A stretch of DNA of 64,000 nt from Cristatella mucedo (GCA_009760855.2 WPIO01000044.1:1466001-1530000), one strand, 5' to 3'. Positions 23,142 to 35,790 are shown, numbered from the stretch's first letter. Program-made: numbers and translations. The notes: generated from the letters alone by a model not told the origin.

Positions 23142-23612
23142 GGAACAGCGGCCGGAACGATGCCAAAAGATGGGGATAGATCTGTGACTTTGCTGGAACC
23201 AGGCTTATTGGTGACGTCAGCAGCTATTAGCTTGGTCATGCCTACGGGTACCATTGAAACAAATACGACTTCCATGCCGTCAACGGTGACGACTGCAGTT
23301 ACGCTTGGCACCAGTGAGGAACGTAGCACCTTACCAACAACTCTCGTCACAGTTGCAACTCTGTCGAGCACTAGCGAAGTATCAGGTAGCAGTTCAACTC
23401 TTCCGCTTGCAATCTCATACACGATAAACTCAAGTACGGTAGCTTCCCAATTAACGACAACGGCGTTGGAAAGTTTTACAACTTTATCGTTTCTGCCAAA
23501 CACGACGACGAGCCAAGCGGCGACAACCGTCCCCATTGAGTCCACTCAATCTCCGGTCGTTTCAAGGAGCACCACTGTAAGCTCAACAGTGGCAGTGCTG
23601 ACCGACACTCAG
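23142..23612 (+). CDS. Mucin-like exon, unit 2 (157 codons)
   Basis: Same splice signals, 471 nt, phase 0-0. Its 157 residues differ from units 3-6 by LVMP for SVMP and EER for DER. About 43 percent of the residues in the standard unit are Ser or Thr (29 Ser and 39 Thr counted), with no Cys and few charged residues. Joining DTQ to the next GTASGT keeps the frame, so the exons can be spliced in series as 157-residue protein repeats. Confidence 0.8.
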
Positions 23613-24526
23613 GTATGGATGATGTGCCTGAGATGCTATTGTTAACCAATTCTGAGCCTCAACCTCCCCGCATCGTTTTTATAATATGGGTATTTGTGTA
23701 ACTTATACACAATAGGTAGTTTGCTTAATCAGGAATACGGTAAACGTTATTCATGGGCATAGTCACATTGTCAAACCGTCTGGGAGATCATTGTGAAAAT
23801 CGCTAAAGAGACCGATGTTTCAGTGCAAGCGTTTGTCCGAATGCACCTGATGAGATCTAAAGTCTAAGTATACTGATGAGTATTGTAAAGCAAAGTGATC
23901 GTTTGAAGAGGTAAGAAAGAAGAAGGTTCATTTACGGACGTTATGTTTAGAAGCGTTAACTGATTTCCTCGTAGCATTTAAGACTTGTATTCGAGTTAAA
24001 TGCAAACCAGCATAGCTGCAGAAGTGGTCATTATTCACCAAAGAGGCGCACCGCCAGTGTGATGAGAACCAACTGTCACGTATAATTGAGTGCATTCCGA
24101 AGGCCGAAGCCACATCACTGTTCGTCTTTCACGAATTTATAGAATTTATAGCACTATGGCCTGCCAGGGTTTGATTGACTTCGCGATATCGAAGCCAGTT
24201 GTTTGCTTTGACATTAGCTTCTTGAGGTCTTGTTACGACCGGAAAAAAGCGCCATTAACGGATGGTCACCGTCGTATTTCGCAGACTAAGCTTTCTCAAA
24301 ACACTGTTATACTCGCTTGTTGCACCGTTGCATTTAACGGAACAAATTCTAAAAAGAGTGAGCCAAGCTACACAGTTTAGGAAATTAGTAGCGAGGTTTT
24401 ACGTGAGCATTCGGATCAATTTGTTAATGGACACAAACTTACAGGGACAACGTGTAGGTAATGCAATGAGATAGTGACTCGTTTGTCTGTGATCTTTTAG
24501 AAATGATAGTACCTACTGCTCCCAGG

Positions 24527-25040
24527 TTTATCTCCGTCTGTAACTCCACAAAGTGTAAAACACTGTGTGGGTAATTTGCAGGAGATTTTTGCATAGCTCA
24601 CTCACGGCCTAAGCGGCTTGCAGTATGCCTTCGGTAGTCCACAGAGTTTGTGTCACGCAAAAAAAAAAAAGTGGTAAGCATAGCAGAGTCAGGATAGCGG
24701 TTGAGGTAGTACGTAGAATATAAGTAGCAGCTCAGGACCGCTGAAAAGAATGTCCCATAGTCGGCAGTAGGGTGGTATTTGTCTTTGCCTAAGACTTTTG
24801 GAAGCGAGTTCCACAGTCTAGCACCTGCAGAGGTAAGGCTTCTGTCATTAACGGTCTTTAAGCGGAATACTAGGACAGCTAATTTATTGTCCACACAGGA
24901 GCTGAGGACACAAAATAGCTGAAACTGGTGCAGCAGTTTACCTGGGTATGGATGAGTAAATAAGTGCGAACTGAGGGCTAATTGCTCAAGCAGGATGTTT
25001 GCATTTAACTGCACTAGCGACGTATAAACCATTTGCACCG
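24527..25040 (-). mobile_element. Antisense LINE 3' fragment, mucin unit 2
   Basis: A continuous minus-strand frame of 146 codons (24,598-25,038) contains GKLLHQFQLF, SAGARLWNSLPKVLG and a C-terminus ending TASRLGRE. This is the conserved end of CR1/L2-type LINE reverse-transcriptase proteins. It is a 5'-truncated fragment with no RT core. Confidence 0.75.
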
Positions 25041-25775
25041 TTGAAACCGTTTGTTGTTACATGGACTTGGACGAAAAAGAATCATCGTGTCTTCTACAAA
25101 GGTGCTGAAACACGGCGACATTACTATTTTTGTGTTCAATTTAGCAATGCAATAGATGATTAAATCCAAGCAGATTTCATTGCTAAGGACCTTCGAAAAC
25201 CCATTCTTCCGATCGTCGTGTAAATTGTATAGGCTTCACTGCGATTAAATGTATTCGCTGCTACTAGGTCATAAGAGCTGAACGTGGCAACTAAATAGAG
25301 CCTCAAACAAGATGATAATGTAAACTCAGCCTGAACTTGTAGTTAGCTAACGAGACACTACTTAAATCCATCAGATGTACGTGAGGGTCACGTTACTCGT
25401 CAAGTTGTTTATTTGTCACAACGAAGCTAGTACTCAATTTTAGGAAGACTAGCGAGCCTGTGTGGCACTTCTCTCATATTTTGCCGTACTATTAGGACGA
25501 ACTGTGTTACACTTTGGCTATGCATAGCTCAATATGTAGCAAGACCTCGCCCTGAACGACTTTAACGAGTTCCGCGTATCAAAAGTACTTCCGTAGAAGT
25601 AAATGAGATGAATCAGCTTAGCATCGCATGAAAAGACCCAACTCCAGTACATAAAAAAGTTCACGATGCATGGACGACGCTGGAATGACCAAAGTAGGGT
25701 ACATAGAACTACCGCTACGGCGTTCAAACCACGAGCGGCATTACCAATCACTAAAGTCTGTCGATTTACTTTTAG

Positions 25776-26246
25776 GGAACAGCGTCTGGAACGATGCCAA
25801 AAGATGGGGATAGATCTGTGACTTTGCTGGAACCAGGCTTATTGGTGACGTCAGCAGCTATTAGCTCGGTCATGCCTACGGGTACCATTGAAACAAATAC
25901 GACTTCCATGCCGTCAACGGTGACGACTGCAGTTACGCTTGGCACCAGTGATGAACGTAGCACCTTACCAACAACTCTCGTCACAGTTGCAACTCTGTCG
26001 AGCACTAGCGAAGTATCAGGTAGCAGTTCAACTCTTCCGCTTGCAATCTCATACACGATAAACTCAAGTACGGTAGCTTCCCAATTAACGACAACGGCGT
26101 TGGAAAGTTTTACAACTTTATCGTTTCTGCCAAACACGACGACGAGCCAAGCGGCGACAACCGTCCCCATTGAGTCCACTCAATCTCCGGTCGTTTCAAG
26201 GAGCACCACTGTAAGCTCAACAGTGGCAGTGCTGACCGACACTCAG
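25776..26246 (+). CDS. Mucin-like exon, unit 3 (157 codons)
   Basis: 471 nt, phase 0-0, with the standard acceptor and ACTCAG|GTATGG donor. It is the standard version (SSVMP, SDER, VAVL), shared by eye at every base with units 4-6. Identity in the exon with differences in the introns points to recent amplification, gene conversion or purifying selection; I cannot tell which. Confidence 0.8.
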
Positions 26247-27150
26247 GTATGGATGATGTGCCTGAGATGCTATTGTTAACCAATTCTGAGCCTCAACCTC
26301 CCCGCATCGTTTTTATAATTGGGGTATTTGTGCAACTTATACACAATAGGTTGTTTGCTTAATCAGGAATACGGTAAACGTTATTCATGGGCATAGTCAC
26401 ATTGTCAAACCGTCTGGGAGATCATTGTGAAAATCGCTAAAGCGACCGATGTTTCAGTGCAAGCGTTTGTCCGAATGCACCTGATGAGATCTAAAGTCTA
26501 AGTATACTGATGAGTATTGTAAAGCAAAGTGATCGTTTGAAGAGGTAAGAAAGAAGAAGGTTCATTTACGGACGTTATGTTTAGAAGCGTTAACTGATTT
26601 CCTCGTAGCATTTAAGACTTGTATTCGAGTTAAATGCAAACCAGCATAGCTGCAGAAGTGGTCATTATTCACCAAAGAGGCGCACCGCCAGTGTGATGAG
26701 AACCAACTGTCACGTATAATTGAGTGCATTCCGAAGGCCGAAGCCACATCACTGTTCGTCTTTCACGAATTTATAGCAGTATGGCCTGCCGGGTTTGATT
26801 GACTTCGCGATATCGAAGCCAGTTGTTTGCTTTGCCATTAGCTTCTTGAGGTCTTGTTACGACCGGAAAAAAGCGCCATTAACGGATGGTCACCGTCGTA
26901 TTTCGCAGACTAAGCTTTCTCAAAACACTGTTATACTCGCTTGTTGCACCGTTGCATTTAACGGAACAAATTCTAAAAAGAGTGAGCCAAGCTACACAGT
27001 TTAGGAAATTAGTAGCGAGGTTTTACGTGAGCATTCGGATCAATTTGTTAATGGACACAAACTTACAGGGACAACGTGTAGGTAATGCAATGAGATAGTG
27101 ACTCGTTTGTCTGTGATCTTTAAGAAATGATAGTACCTACTGCTCCCAGG

Positions 27151-27655
27151 TTTATCTCCGTCTGTAACTCCACAAAGTGTAAAACACTGTGTGGGTAATT
27201 TGCAGATTTTTGCATAGCTCACTCACAGGCTAAGCGGCTTGCAGTATGCCTTCGGTAGTCGACAGACTTTGTGTCATGCAAAAAAGGAAAAGTGGTAAGC
27301 ATAGCAGAGTCAGGATAGCGGTTGAGGTAGTACGTAGAATATAAGTAGCAGCTCAGGACCGCTGAAAAGAATGTCCCATAGTCGGCAGTAGGGTGGTATT
27401 TGTCTTTGCCTAAGACTTTTGGAAGCGAGTTCCACAGTCTAGCACCTGCAGAGGTAAGGCTTCTGTCACTAACGGTCTTTAAGCGGAATAATAGGACAGC
27501 TAATTTATTGTGCACACGGGAGCTGAGGACACAAAATAGCTGAAACTGGTGCAGCAGTTTACCTGGGTATGGATGTAAATAAGTGCGAACTGAGGGCTAA
27601 TTGCTCAAGCAGAATGTTTGCATTTTACTGCACTAGCGACGTATAAACCATTTTC
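27151..27655 (-). mobile_element. Antisense LINE 3' fragment, mucin unit 3
   Basis: Same fragment as in unit 2. The frame is cut by a small deletion near 27,574 (TGGATGTAAATAAG instead of TGGATGAGTAAATAAG). Confidence 0.7.
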
Positions 27656-28397
27656 ACCGTTGAAACCGTTTGTTGTTACATGGACTTGGACGAAAAAGAA
27701 TCATCGTGTCTTCTACAAAGGTGCTGAAACACGGCGACATTACTATTTTTGTATTCAATTTGGCAATGCAATAGATGATTAAATCCAAGCAGATTTCATT
27801 GCTAAGGACCTTCGAAAACCCATTCTTCCGATCGTCGTGTAAATTGTATAGGCTTCACTGCGATTAAATGTATTCGCTGCTACTAGGTCATAAGAGCTGA
27901 ACGTGGCAACTAAATAGAGCCTCAAACAAGATGATAATGTAAACTCAGCCTGAACTTGTAGTTAGCTAACGAGACACTACTTAAATCCATCAGATGTACG
28001 TGAGGGTCACGTTACTCGTCAAGTTGTTTATTTGTCACAACGAAGCTAGTACTCAATTTTAGGAAGACTAGCGAGCCTGTGTGGCACTTCTCTCATATTT
28101 TGCCGTACTATTAGGACGACGAACTGTGTTACACTTTGGCTATGCATAGCTCAATATGTAGCAAGACCTCGCCCTGAACGACTTTAACGAGTTCCGCGTA
28201 TCAAAAGTACTTCCGTAGAAGTAAATGAGATGAATCAGCTTAGCATCGCATGAAAAGACCCAACTCCAGTACATAAAAAAGTTCACGATGCATGGACGAA
28301 GCTGGAATGACCAAAGTAAGGTACATAGAACTACCGCTACGGCGTTCAAACCACGAGCGGCATTACCAATCACTAAAGTCTGTCGATTTACTTTTAG

Positions 28398-28868
28398 GGA
28401 ACAGCGTCTGGAACGATGCCAAAAGATGGGGATAGATCTGTGACTTTGCTGGAACCAGGCTTATTGGTGACGTCAGCAGCTATTAGCTCGGTCATGCCTA
28501 CGGGTACCATTGAAACAAATACGACTTCCATGCCGTCAACGGTGACGACTGCAGTTACGCTTGGCACCAGTGATGAACGTAGCACCTTACCAACAACTCT
28601 CGTCACAGTTGCAACTCTGTCGAGCACTAGCGAAGTATCAGGTAGCAGTTCAACTCTTCCGCTTGCAATCTCATACACGATAAACTCAAGTACGGTAGCT
28701 TCCCAATTAACGACAACGGCGTTGGAAAGTTTTACAACTTTATCGTTTCTGCCAAACACGACGACGAGCCAAGCGGCGACAACCGTCCCCATTGAGTCCA
28801 CTCAATCTCCGGTCGTTTCAAGGAGCACCACTGTAAGCTCAACAGTGGCAGTGCTGACCGACACTCAG
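28398..28868 (+). CDS. Mucin-like exon, unit 4 (157 codons)
   Basis: 471 nt, phase 0-0, standard version, same splice signals as its neighbours. The upstream intron carries one extra GAC in the GGACGACGAACTG stretch near 28,118, showing that introns drift while the exon stays constant. Confidence 0.8.
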
Positions 28869-29772
28869 GTATGGATGATGTGCCTGAGATGCTATTGTTA
28901 ACCAATTCTGAGCCTCAACCTCCCCGCATCGTTTTTATAATTGGGGTATTTGTGCAACTTATACACAATAGGTAGTTTGCTTAATCAGGAATACGGTAAA
29001 CGTTATTCATGGGCATAGTCACATTGTCAAACCGTCTGGGAGATCATTGTGAAAATCGCTAAAGCGACCGATGTTTCAGTGCAAGCGTTTGTCCGAATGC
29101 ACCTGATGAGATCTAAAGTCTAAGTATACTGATGAGTATTGTAAAGCAAAGTGATCGTTTGAAGAGGTAAGAAAGAAGAAGGTTCATTTACGGACGTTAT
29201 GTTTAGAAGCGTTAACTGATTTCCTCGTAGCATTTAAGACTTGTATTCGAGTTAAATGCAAACCAGCATAGCTGCAGAAGTGGTCATTATTCACCAAAGA
29301 GGCGCACCGCCAGTGTGATGAGAACCAACTGTCACGTATAATTGAGTGCATTCCGAAGGCCGAAGCCACATCACTGTTCGTCTTTCACGAATTTATAGCA
29401 CTATGGCCTGCCGGGTTTGATTGACTTCGCGATATCGAAGCCAGTTGTTTGCTTTGACATTAGCTTCTTGAGGTCTTGTTACGACCGGAAAAAAGCGCCA
29501 TTAACGGATGGTCACCGTCGTATTTCGCAGACTAAGCTTTCTCAAAACACTGTTATACTCGCTTGTTGCACCGTTGCATTTAACGGAACAAATTCTAAAA
29601 AGAGTGAGCCAAGCTACACAGTTTAGGAAATTAGTAGCGAGGTTTTACGTGAGCATTCGGATCAATTTGTTAATGGACACAAACTTACAGGGACAACGTG
29701 TAGGTAATGCAATGAGATAGTGACTCGTTTGTCTGTGATCTTTTAGAAATGATAGTACCTACTGCTCCCAGG

Positions 29773-30281
29773 TTTATCTCCGTCTGTAACTCCACAAAGT
29801 GTAAAACACTGTGTGGGTAATTTGCAGATTTTTGCATAGCTCACTCACAGGCTAAGCGGCTTGCAGTATGCCTTCGGTAGTCGACAGACTTTGTGTCATG
29901 CAAAAAAGAAAAAGTGGTAAGCATAGCAGAGTCAGGATAGCGGTTGAGGTAGTACGTAGAATATAAGTAGCAGCTCAGGACCGCTGAAAAGAATGTCCCA
30001 TAGTCGGCAGTAGGGTGGTATTTGTCTTTGCCTAAGACTTTTGGAAGCGAGTTCCACAGTCTAGCACCTGCAGAGGTAAGGCTTCTGTCACTAACGGTCT
30101 TTAAGCGGAATAATAGGACAGCTAATTTATTGTGCACACGGGAGCTGAGGACACAAAATAGCTGAAACTGGTGCAGCAGTTTACCTGGGTATGGATGAGT
30201 AAATAAGTGCGAACTGAGGGCTAATTGCTCAAGCAGGATGTTTGCATTTAACTGCACTAGCGACGTATAAACCATTTGCAC
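29773..30281 (-). mobile_element. Antisense LINE 3' fragment, mucin unit 4
   Basis: The 146-codon minus-strand frame is open, with SAGARLWNSLPKVL; it ends TASRLACE. Confidence 0.75.
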
Positions 30282-31023
30282 CGTTGAAACCGTTTGTTGT
30301 TACATGGACTTGGACGAAAAAGAATCATCGTGTCTTCTACAAAGGTGCTGAAAAACACGGCGACATTACTATTTTTGTATTCAATTTGGCAATGCAATAG
30401 ATGATTAAATCCAAGCAGATTTCATTGCTAAGGACCTTCGAAAACCCATTCTTCCGATCGTCGTGTAAATTGTATAGGCTTCACTGCGATTAAATGTATT
30501 CGCTGCTACTAGGTCATAAGAGCTGAACGTGGCAACTAAATAGAGCCTCAAACAAGATGATAATGTAAACTCAGCCTGAACTTGTAGTTAGCTAACGAGA
30601 CACTACTTAAATCCATCAGATGTACGTGAGGGTCACGTTACTCGTCAAGTTGTTTATTTGTCACAACGAAGCTAGTACTCAATTTTAGGAAGACTAGCGA
30701 GCCTGTGTGGCACTTCTCTCATATTTTGCCGTACTATTAGGACGAACTGTGTTACACTTTGGCTATGCATAGCTCAATATGTAGCAAGACCTCGCCCTGA
30801 ACGACTTTAACGAGTTCCGCGTATCAAAAGTACTTCCGTAGAAGTAAATGAGATGAATCAGCTTAGCATCGCATGAAAAGACCCAACTCCAGTACATAAA
30901 AAAAAAGTTCACGATGCATGGACGAAGCTGGAATGACCAAAGTAAGGTACATAGAACTACCGCTACGGCGTTCAAACCACGAGCGGCATTACCAATCACT
31001 AAAGTCTGTCGATTTACTTTTAG

Positions 31024-31494
31024 GGAACAGCGTCTGGAACGATGCCAAAAGATGGGGATAGATCTGTGACTTTGCTGGAACCAGGCTTATTGGTGACGTC
31101 AGCAGCTATTAGCTCGGTCATGCCTACGGGTACCATTGAAACAAATACGACTTCCATGCCGTCAACGGTGACGACTGCAGTTACGCTTGGCACCAGTGAT
31201 GAACGTAGCACCTTACCAACAACTCTCGTCACAGTTGCAACTCTGTCGAGCACTAGCGAAGTATCAGGTAGCAGTTCAACTCTTCCGCTTGCAATCTCAT
31301 ACACGATAAACTCAAGTACGGTAGCTTCCCAATTAACGACAACGGCGTTGGAAAGTTTTACAACTTTATCGTTTCTGCCAAACACGACGACGAGCCAAGC
31401 GGCGACAACCGTCCCCATTGAGTCCACTCAATCTCCGGTCGTTTCAAGGAGCACCACTGTAAGCTCAACAGTGGCAGTGCTGACCGACACTCAG
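31024..31494 (+). CDS. Mucin-like exon, unit 5 (157 codons)
   Basis: 471 nt, phase 0-0, standard version. Downstream, this unit shares variants with unit 1 (CCTAAGAGGCGCACCCGCC near 31,925) and with unit 6 (TTTTCGGGGACAACG near 32,318). The unit is therefore a mosaic. Confidence 0.8.
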
Positions 31495-32405
31495 GTATGG
31501 ATGATGTGCCTGAGATGCTATTGTTAACCAATTCTGAGCCTCAACCTCCCCGCATTTTTTTTTATAATTGGGGTATTTGTGCAACTTATACACAATAGGT
31601 AGTTTGCTTAATCATCAGGAATACGGTAAACGTTATTCATGGGCATAGTCACATTGTCAAACCGTCTGGGAGATCATTGTGAAAATCGCTAAAGCGACCG
31701 ATGTTTCAGTGCAAGCGTTTGTCCGAATGCACCTGATGAGATCTAAAGTCTAAGTATACTGATGAGTATTGTAAAGCAAAGTGATCGTTTGAAGAGGTAA
31801 GAAAGAAGAAGGTTCATTTACGGACGTTATGTTTAGAAGCGTTAACTGATTTCCTCGTAGCATTTAAGACTTGTATTCGAGTTAAATGCAAACCAGCATA
31901 GCTGCAGAAGTGGTCATTATTCACCTAAGAGGCGCACCCGCCAGTGTGATGAGAACCAACTGTCACGTATAATTGAGTGCATTCCGAAGGCCGAAGCCAC
32001 ATCACTGTTCGTCTTTCACGAATTTATAGCACTATGGCTTGCCGGGTTTGATTGACTTCGCGATATCGAAGCCAGTTGTTTGCTTTGACATTAGCTTCTT
32101 GAGGTCTTGTAACGACCAGGAAAAAAGCGCCATTAACGACTGGTCGCCGTCGTATTTCGTAGACTAAGCTTTCTCAAAACACTGTTATACTCGCTTGTTG
32201 CACCGTTGCATTTAACGGAACAAATTCTAAAAAGAATGAGCCAAGCTACACAGTTTAGGAAAGTAGTAGCGAGGTTTTACGTGAGCATTCGGATCAATTT
32301 GTTAATGGACACGAATTTTCGGGGACAACGTGTAGGTTAAACAATGAGACAGTGACTCGTTTGTCTGTGATCTTTTTAGAAATGATAGTACCTACTGCTC
32401 CCAGT

Positions 32406-32914
32406 TTTATCTCCGTCTGTAACTCCACAAAGTGTAAAACACTGTGTGGGTAATTTGCAGATTTTTGCATCGCTCACTCACGGCCTAAGCGGCTTGCAGT
32501 ATGCCTTCGGTAGTCAACAGAGTTTGTGTCACGCAAAAAAGAAAAAGTGGTAAGCATAGCAGAGTCAGGATAGCGGTTGAGGTAGTACGTAGAATATAAG
32601 TAGCAGCTCAGGACCGCTGAAAAGAATGTCCCATAGTCGGCAGTAGGGTGGTATTTGTGTTTGCCTAAGACTTTTGGAAGCGAGTTCCACAGTCTAGCAC
32701 CTGCAGAGGTAAGGCTTCTGTCACTAACGGTCTTTAAGCGGATTAATAGGACAGCTAATTTATTGTGCACACGGGAGCTGAGGACACAAAATAGCTGAAA
32801 CTGGTGCAGCAGTTTACCTGGGTATGGATGAGTAAATAAGTGCGAACTGAGGGCTAATTGCTCAAGCAGGATGTTTGCATTTAACTGCACTAGCGACGTA
32901 TAAACCATTTGCAC
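32406..32914 (-). mobile_element. Antisense LINE 3' fragment, mucin unit 5
   Basis: The 146-codon minus-strand frame is open, with SAGARLWNSLPKVL; it ends TASRLGRE. Confidence 0.75.
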
Positions 32915-33651
32915 CGTTGAAACCGTTTGTTGTTACATGGACTTGGACGAAAAAGAATCATCGTGTCTTCTACAAAGGTGCTGAAACACGGCGACATTAC
33001 TATTTTTGTATTCAATTTGGCAATGCAATAGATGATTAAATCCAAGCAGATTTCATTGCTAAGGACCTTCGAAAACCCATTCTTCCGATCGTCGTGTAAA
33101 TTGTATAGGCTTCACTGCGATTAAATGTATTCGCTGCTACTAGGTCATAAGAGCTGAACGTGGCAACTAAATAGAGCCTCAAACAAGATGATAATGTAAA
33201 CTCAGCCTGAACTTGTAGTTAGCTAACGAGACACTACTTAAATCCATCAGATGTACGTGAGGGTCACGTTACTCGTCAAGTTGTTTATTTGTCACAACGA
33301 AGCTAGTACTCAATTTTAGGAAGACTAGCGAGCCTGTGTGGCACTTCTCTCATATTTTGCCGTACTATTAGGACGAACTGTGTTACACTTTGGCTATGCA
33401 TAGCTCAATATGTAGCAAGACCTCGCCCTGAACGACTTTAACGAGTTCCGCGTATCAAAAGTACTTCCGTAGAAGTAAATGAGATGAATCAGCTTAGCAT
33501 CGCATGAAAAGACCCAACTCCAGTACATAAAAAAGTTCACGATGCATGGACGAAGCTGGAATGACCAAAGTAAGGTACATAGAACTACTGCTACGGCGTT
33601 CAAACCATGAGCGGCATTACCAATCACTAAAGTCTGTCGATTTACTTTTAG

Positions 33652-34122
33652 GGAACAGCGTCCGGAACGATGCCAAAAGATGGGGATAGATCTGTGACTT
33701 TGCTGGAACCAGGCTTATTGGTGACGTCAGCAGCTATTAGCTCGGTCATGCCTACGGGTACCATTGAAACAAATACGACTTCCATGCCGTCAACGGTGAC
33801 GACTGCAGTTACGCTTGGCACCAGTGATGAACGTAGCACCTTACCAACAACTCTCGTCACAGTTGCAACTCTGTCGAGCACTAGCGAAGTATCAGGTAGC
33901 AGTTCAACTCTTCCGCTTGCAATCTCATACACGATAAACTCAAGTACGGTAGCTTCCCAATTAACGACAACGGCGTTGGAAAGTTTTACAACTTTATCGT
34001 TTCTGCCAAACACGACGACGAGCCAAGCGGCGACAACCGTCCCCATTGAGTCCACTCAATCTCCGGTCGTTTCAAGGAGCACCACTGTAAGCTCAACAGT
34101 GGCAGTGCTGACCGACACTCAG
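33652..34122 (+). CDS. Mucin-like exon, unit 6 (157 codons), last of the array
   Basis: 471 nt, phase 0-0, standard version. The next usable downstream exon must accept phase 0. The sushi exon at 38,675 does, giving DTQ followed by TVKVTTF. The microexon at 38,523 needs phase 1 and would have to be skipped unless an unseen 0-to-1 exon lies between. Confidence 0.8.
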
Positions 34123-35027
34123 GTATGGATGATGTGCCTGAGATGCTATTGTTAACCAATTCTGAGCCTCAACCTCCCCGCATCGTTTTTATAATTGGGG
34201 TATTTGTGCAACTTATACACAATAGGTTGTTTGCTTAATCAGGAATACGGTAAACGTTATTCATGGGCATAGTCACATTGTCAAACCGTCTGGGAGATCA
34301 TTGTGAAAATCGCTAAAGCGACCGATGTTTCAGTGCAAGCGTTTGTCCGAATGCACCTGATGAGATCTAAAGTCTAAGTATACTGATGAGTATTGTAAAG
34401 CAAAGTGATCGTTTGAAGAGGTAAGAAAGAAGAAGGTTCATTTACGGACGTTATGTTTAGAAGCGTTAACTGATTTCCTCGTAGCATTTAAGACTTGTAT
34501 TCGAGTTATATGCAAACCAGCATAGCTGCAGAAGTGGTCATTATTCACCAAAGAGGCGCACCGCCAGTGTGATGAGAACCAACTGTCACGTATAATTGAG
34601 TGCATTCCGAAGGCCGAAGCCACATCACTGTTCGTCTTTCACGAATTTATAGCACTATGGCCTGCCGGGTTTGATTGACTTCGCGATATCGAAGCCAGTT
34701 GTTTGCTTTGACATTAGCTTCTTGAGGTCTTGTTACGACCGGAAAAAAGTGCCATTAACGGATGGTCACCGTCGTATTTCGCAGACTAAGCTTTCTCAAA
34801 ACACTGTTATACTCGCTTGTTGCACCGTTGCATTTAACGGAACAAATTCTAAAAAGAGTGAGCCAAGCTACACAGTTTAGGAAATTAGTAGCGAGGTTTT
34901 ACGTGAGCATTCGGATCAATTTGTTAATGGACACGAATTTTCGGGGACAACGTGTAGGTTAAACAATGAGACAGTGACTCGTTTGTCTGTGATCTTTTTA
35001 GAAATGATAGTACCTACTGCTCCCAGG

Positions 35028-35148
35028 TTTATCTCCGTCTGTAACTCCACAAAGTGTAAAACACTGTGTGGGTAATTTGCAGATTTTTGCATAGCTCACT
35101 CACAGGCTAAGCGGCTTGCAGTATGCCTTCGGTAGTCGACAGACTTTG
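35028..35148 (-). mobile_element. Antisense LINE fragment of mucin unit 6, cut at the array junction
   Basis: The unit follows its siblings through GTCGACAGACTTTGT, then switches abruptly to AAATTACGAAGCAGG, which belongs to the sushi unit. Only the LINE tail is present. Confidence 0.8.
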
Positions 35149-35243
35149 TAAATTACGAAGCAGGTGCGAAAATTAATATATCTTGCCTGCATGAAAGTAA
35201 CGTAATACTATGTATCTCCTTCCGTGACTCCACAAAAACATAA
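35149..35243 (+). pseudogene. Truncated terminal-type exon at the array junction
   Basis: Only the last part of the terminal-type exon is present (AGAKINISCLHESN to the stop TAA at 35,241-35,243), fused directly to the mucin-unit LINE. It has no acceptor. Its AAATTACGAAGCAGG start is closer to the last copy (62,512) than to the internal ones, which read AAATTACAAAGCAGG. Confidence 0.7.
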
Positions 35244-35790
35244 AGACAGCGTGGGTGTCAGGCAGCACAGTTCAGTGTAGCCCACTCATAGCCTAAGCAG
35301 CTCTCGGCACATATCAGCTTGCCCCCAGACGTCGTCTCACGCAATAAAAAGAACGTAGGAAGCATAGCAGAGTGAAGAGAGCACTTGAGGTTGTAATTAG
35401 CATGGAAGTAGCAGCTCATGTTCTGTAAAATGGATGTGCCATAGTCTGCAGCCGGAGAGTCGTTGCCATTGGTTGAGAATTGTTTAAGCGAGTTCCATTG
35501 TCCTAGGACCTACGAAGTAAACATTCCGTCACGAACGGTAGTGAGCAGACGAATGGAACGGACAGTTTACTGTCCAAACAGGACCAGAGGACGCCAGCAG
35601 ACTGAAACGGGTGCTGCAGGTCAGTTAGGTACGAAAGAGCCATGCAGAGGCGGGCCTTGCAGGTCAGTGTTAGAACTTTGCTCTGTATCCGGTATTCAAC
35701 CGGCATCCACCCTAGTTCTTTTAGCAAAGCAGACACGTGCAACTGGCACTTCAAGAAGCCTGTTAGTCTTAATAAAAGAGTATAGTGTTG
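35213..35790 (-). mobile_element. Antisense LINE 3' fragment, left end of the sushi array
   Basis: The minus strand reads HVSALLKELGWMPVEYRIQ, SKVLTLTCKARL and SYLTDLQHPFQ, which match LLKDLGWLPIDQRIQSKVLRLTHKARYDLAPP in the LINE at 10,618. The outer end is the reverse complement of the LINE tail. The inner end is uncertain and may extend to about 36,060. Confidence 0.75.

Larger units (their letters stand above)
18938..35148 (+). repeat. Mucin-exon tandem array, unit about 2.62 kb, six full units plus partial ends
   Basis: The mucin exon recurs at starts 20,523, 23,142, 25,776, 28,398, 31,024 and 33,652, giving spacings of 2,619, 2,634, 2,622, 2,626 and 2,628. The left edge is a partial, more diverged unit that starts near 18,938 and lacks the exon. 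The right edge breaks off inside the antisense LINE fragment at about 35,148. Each unit holds one exon, a long intron and an antisense LINE fragment. Units 3-6 appear identical across the exon, while introns differ by scattered substitutions and small indels. Confidence 0.9.

Noticed and set aside
26669-26800. Phase-0 open frame after TAGCTGCAG in mucin units 2, 3, 4 and 6, considered as a terminal exon
   Set aside because: Units 1 and 5 have a stop after six codons at the same place and no polyadenylation signal follows closely, so it is treated as intron.
26795-27004. Conserved frame with CFDISFLRSC and ILACCTVAFNGT in each mucin unit, considered as a second, sushi-like exon
   Set aside because: The cysteine spacing loosely resembles the sushi-unit terminal exon, but there is no Trp or Gly-Tyr landmark and no acceptor in the right phase. 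The open length also varies between units.
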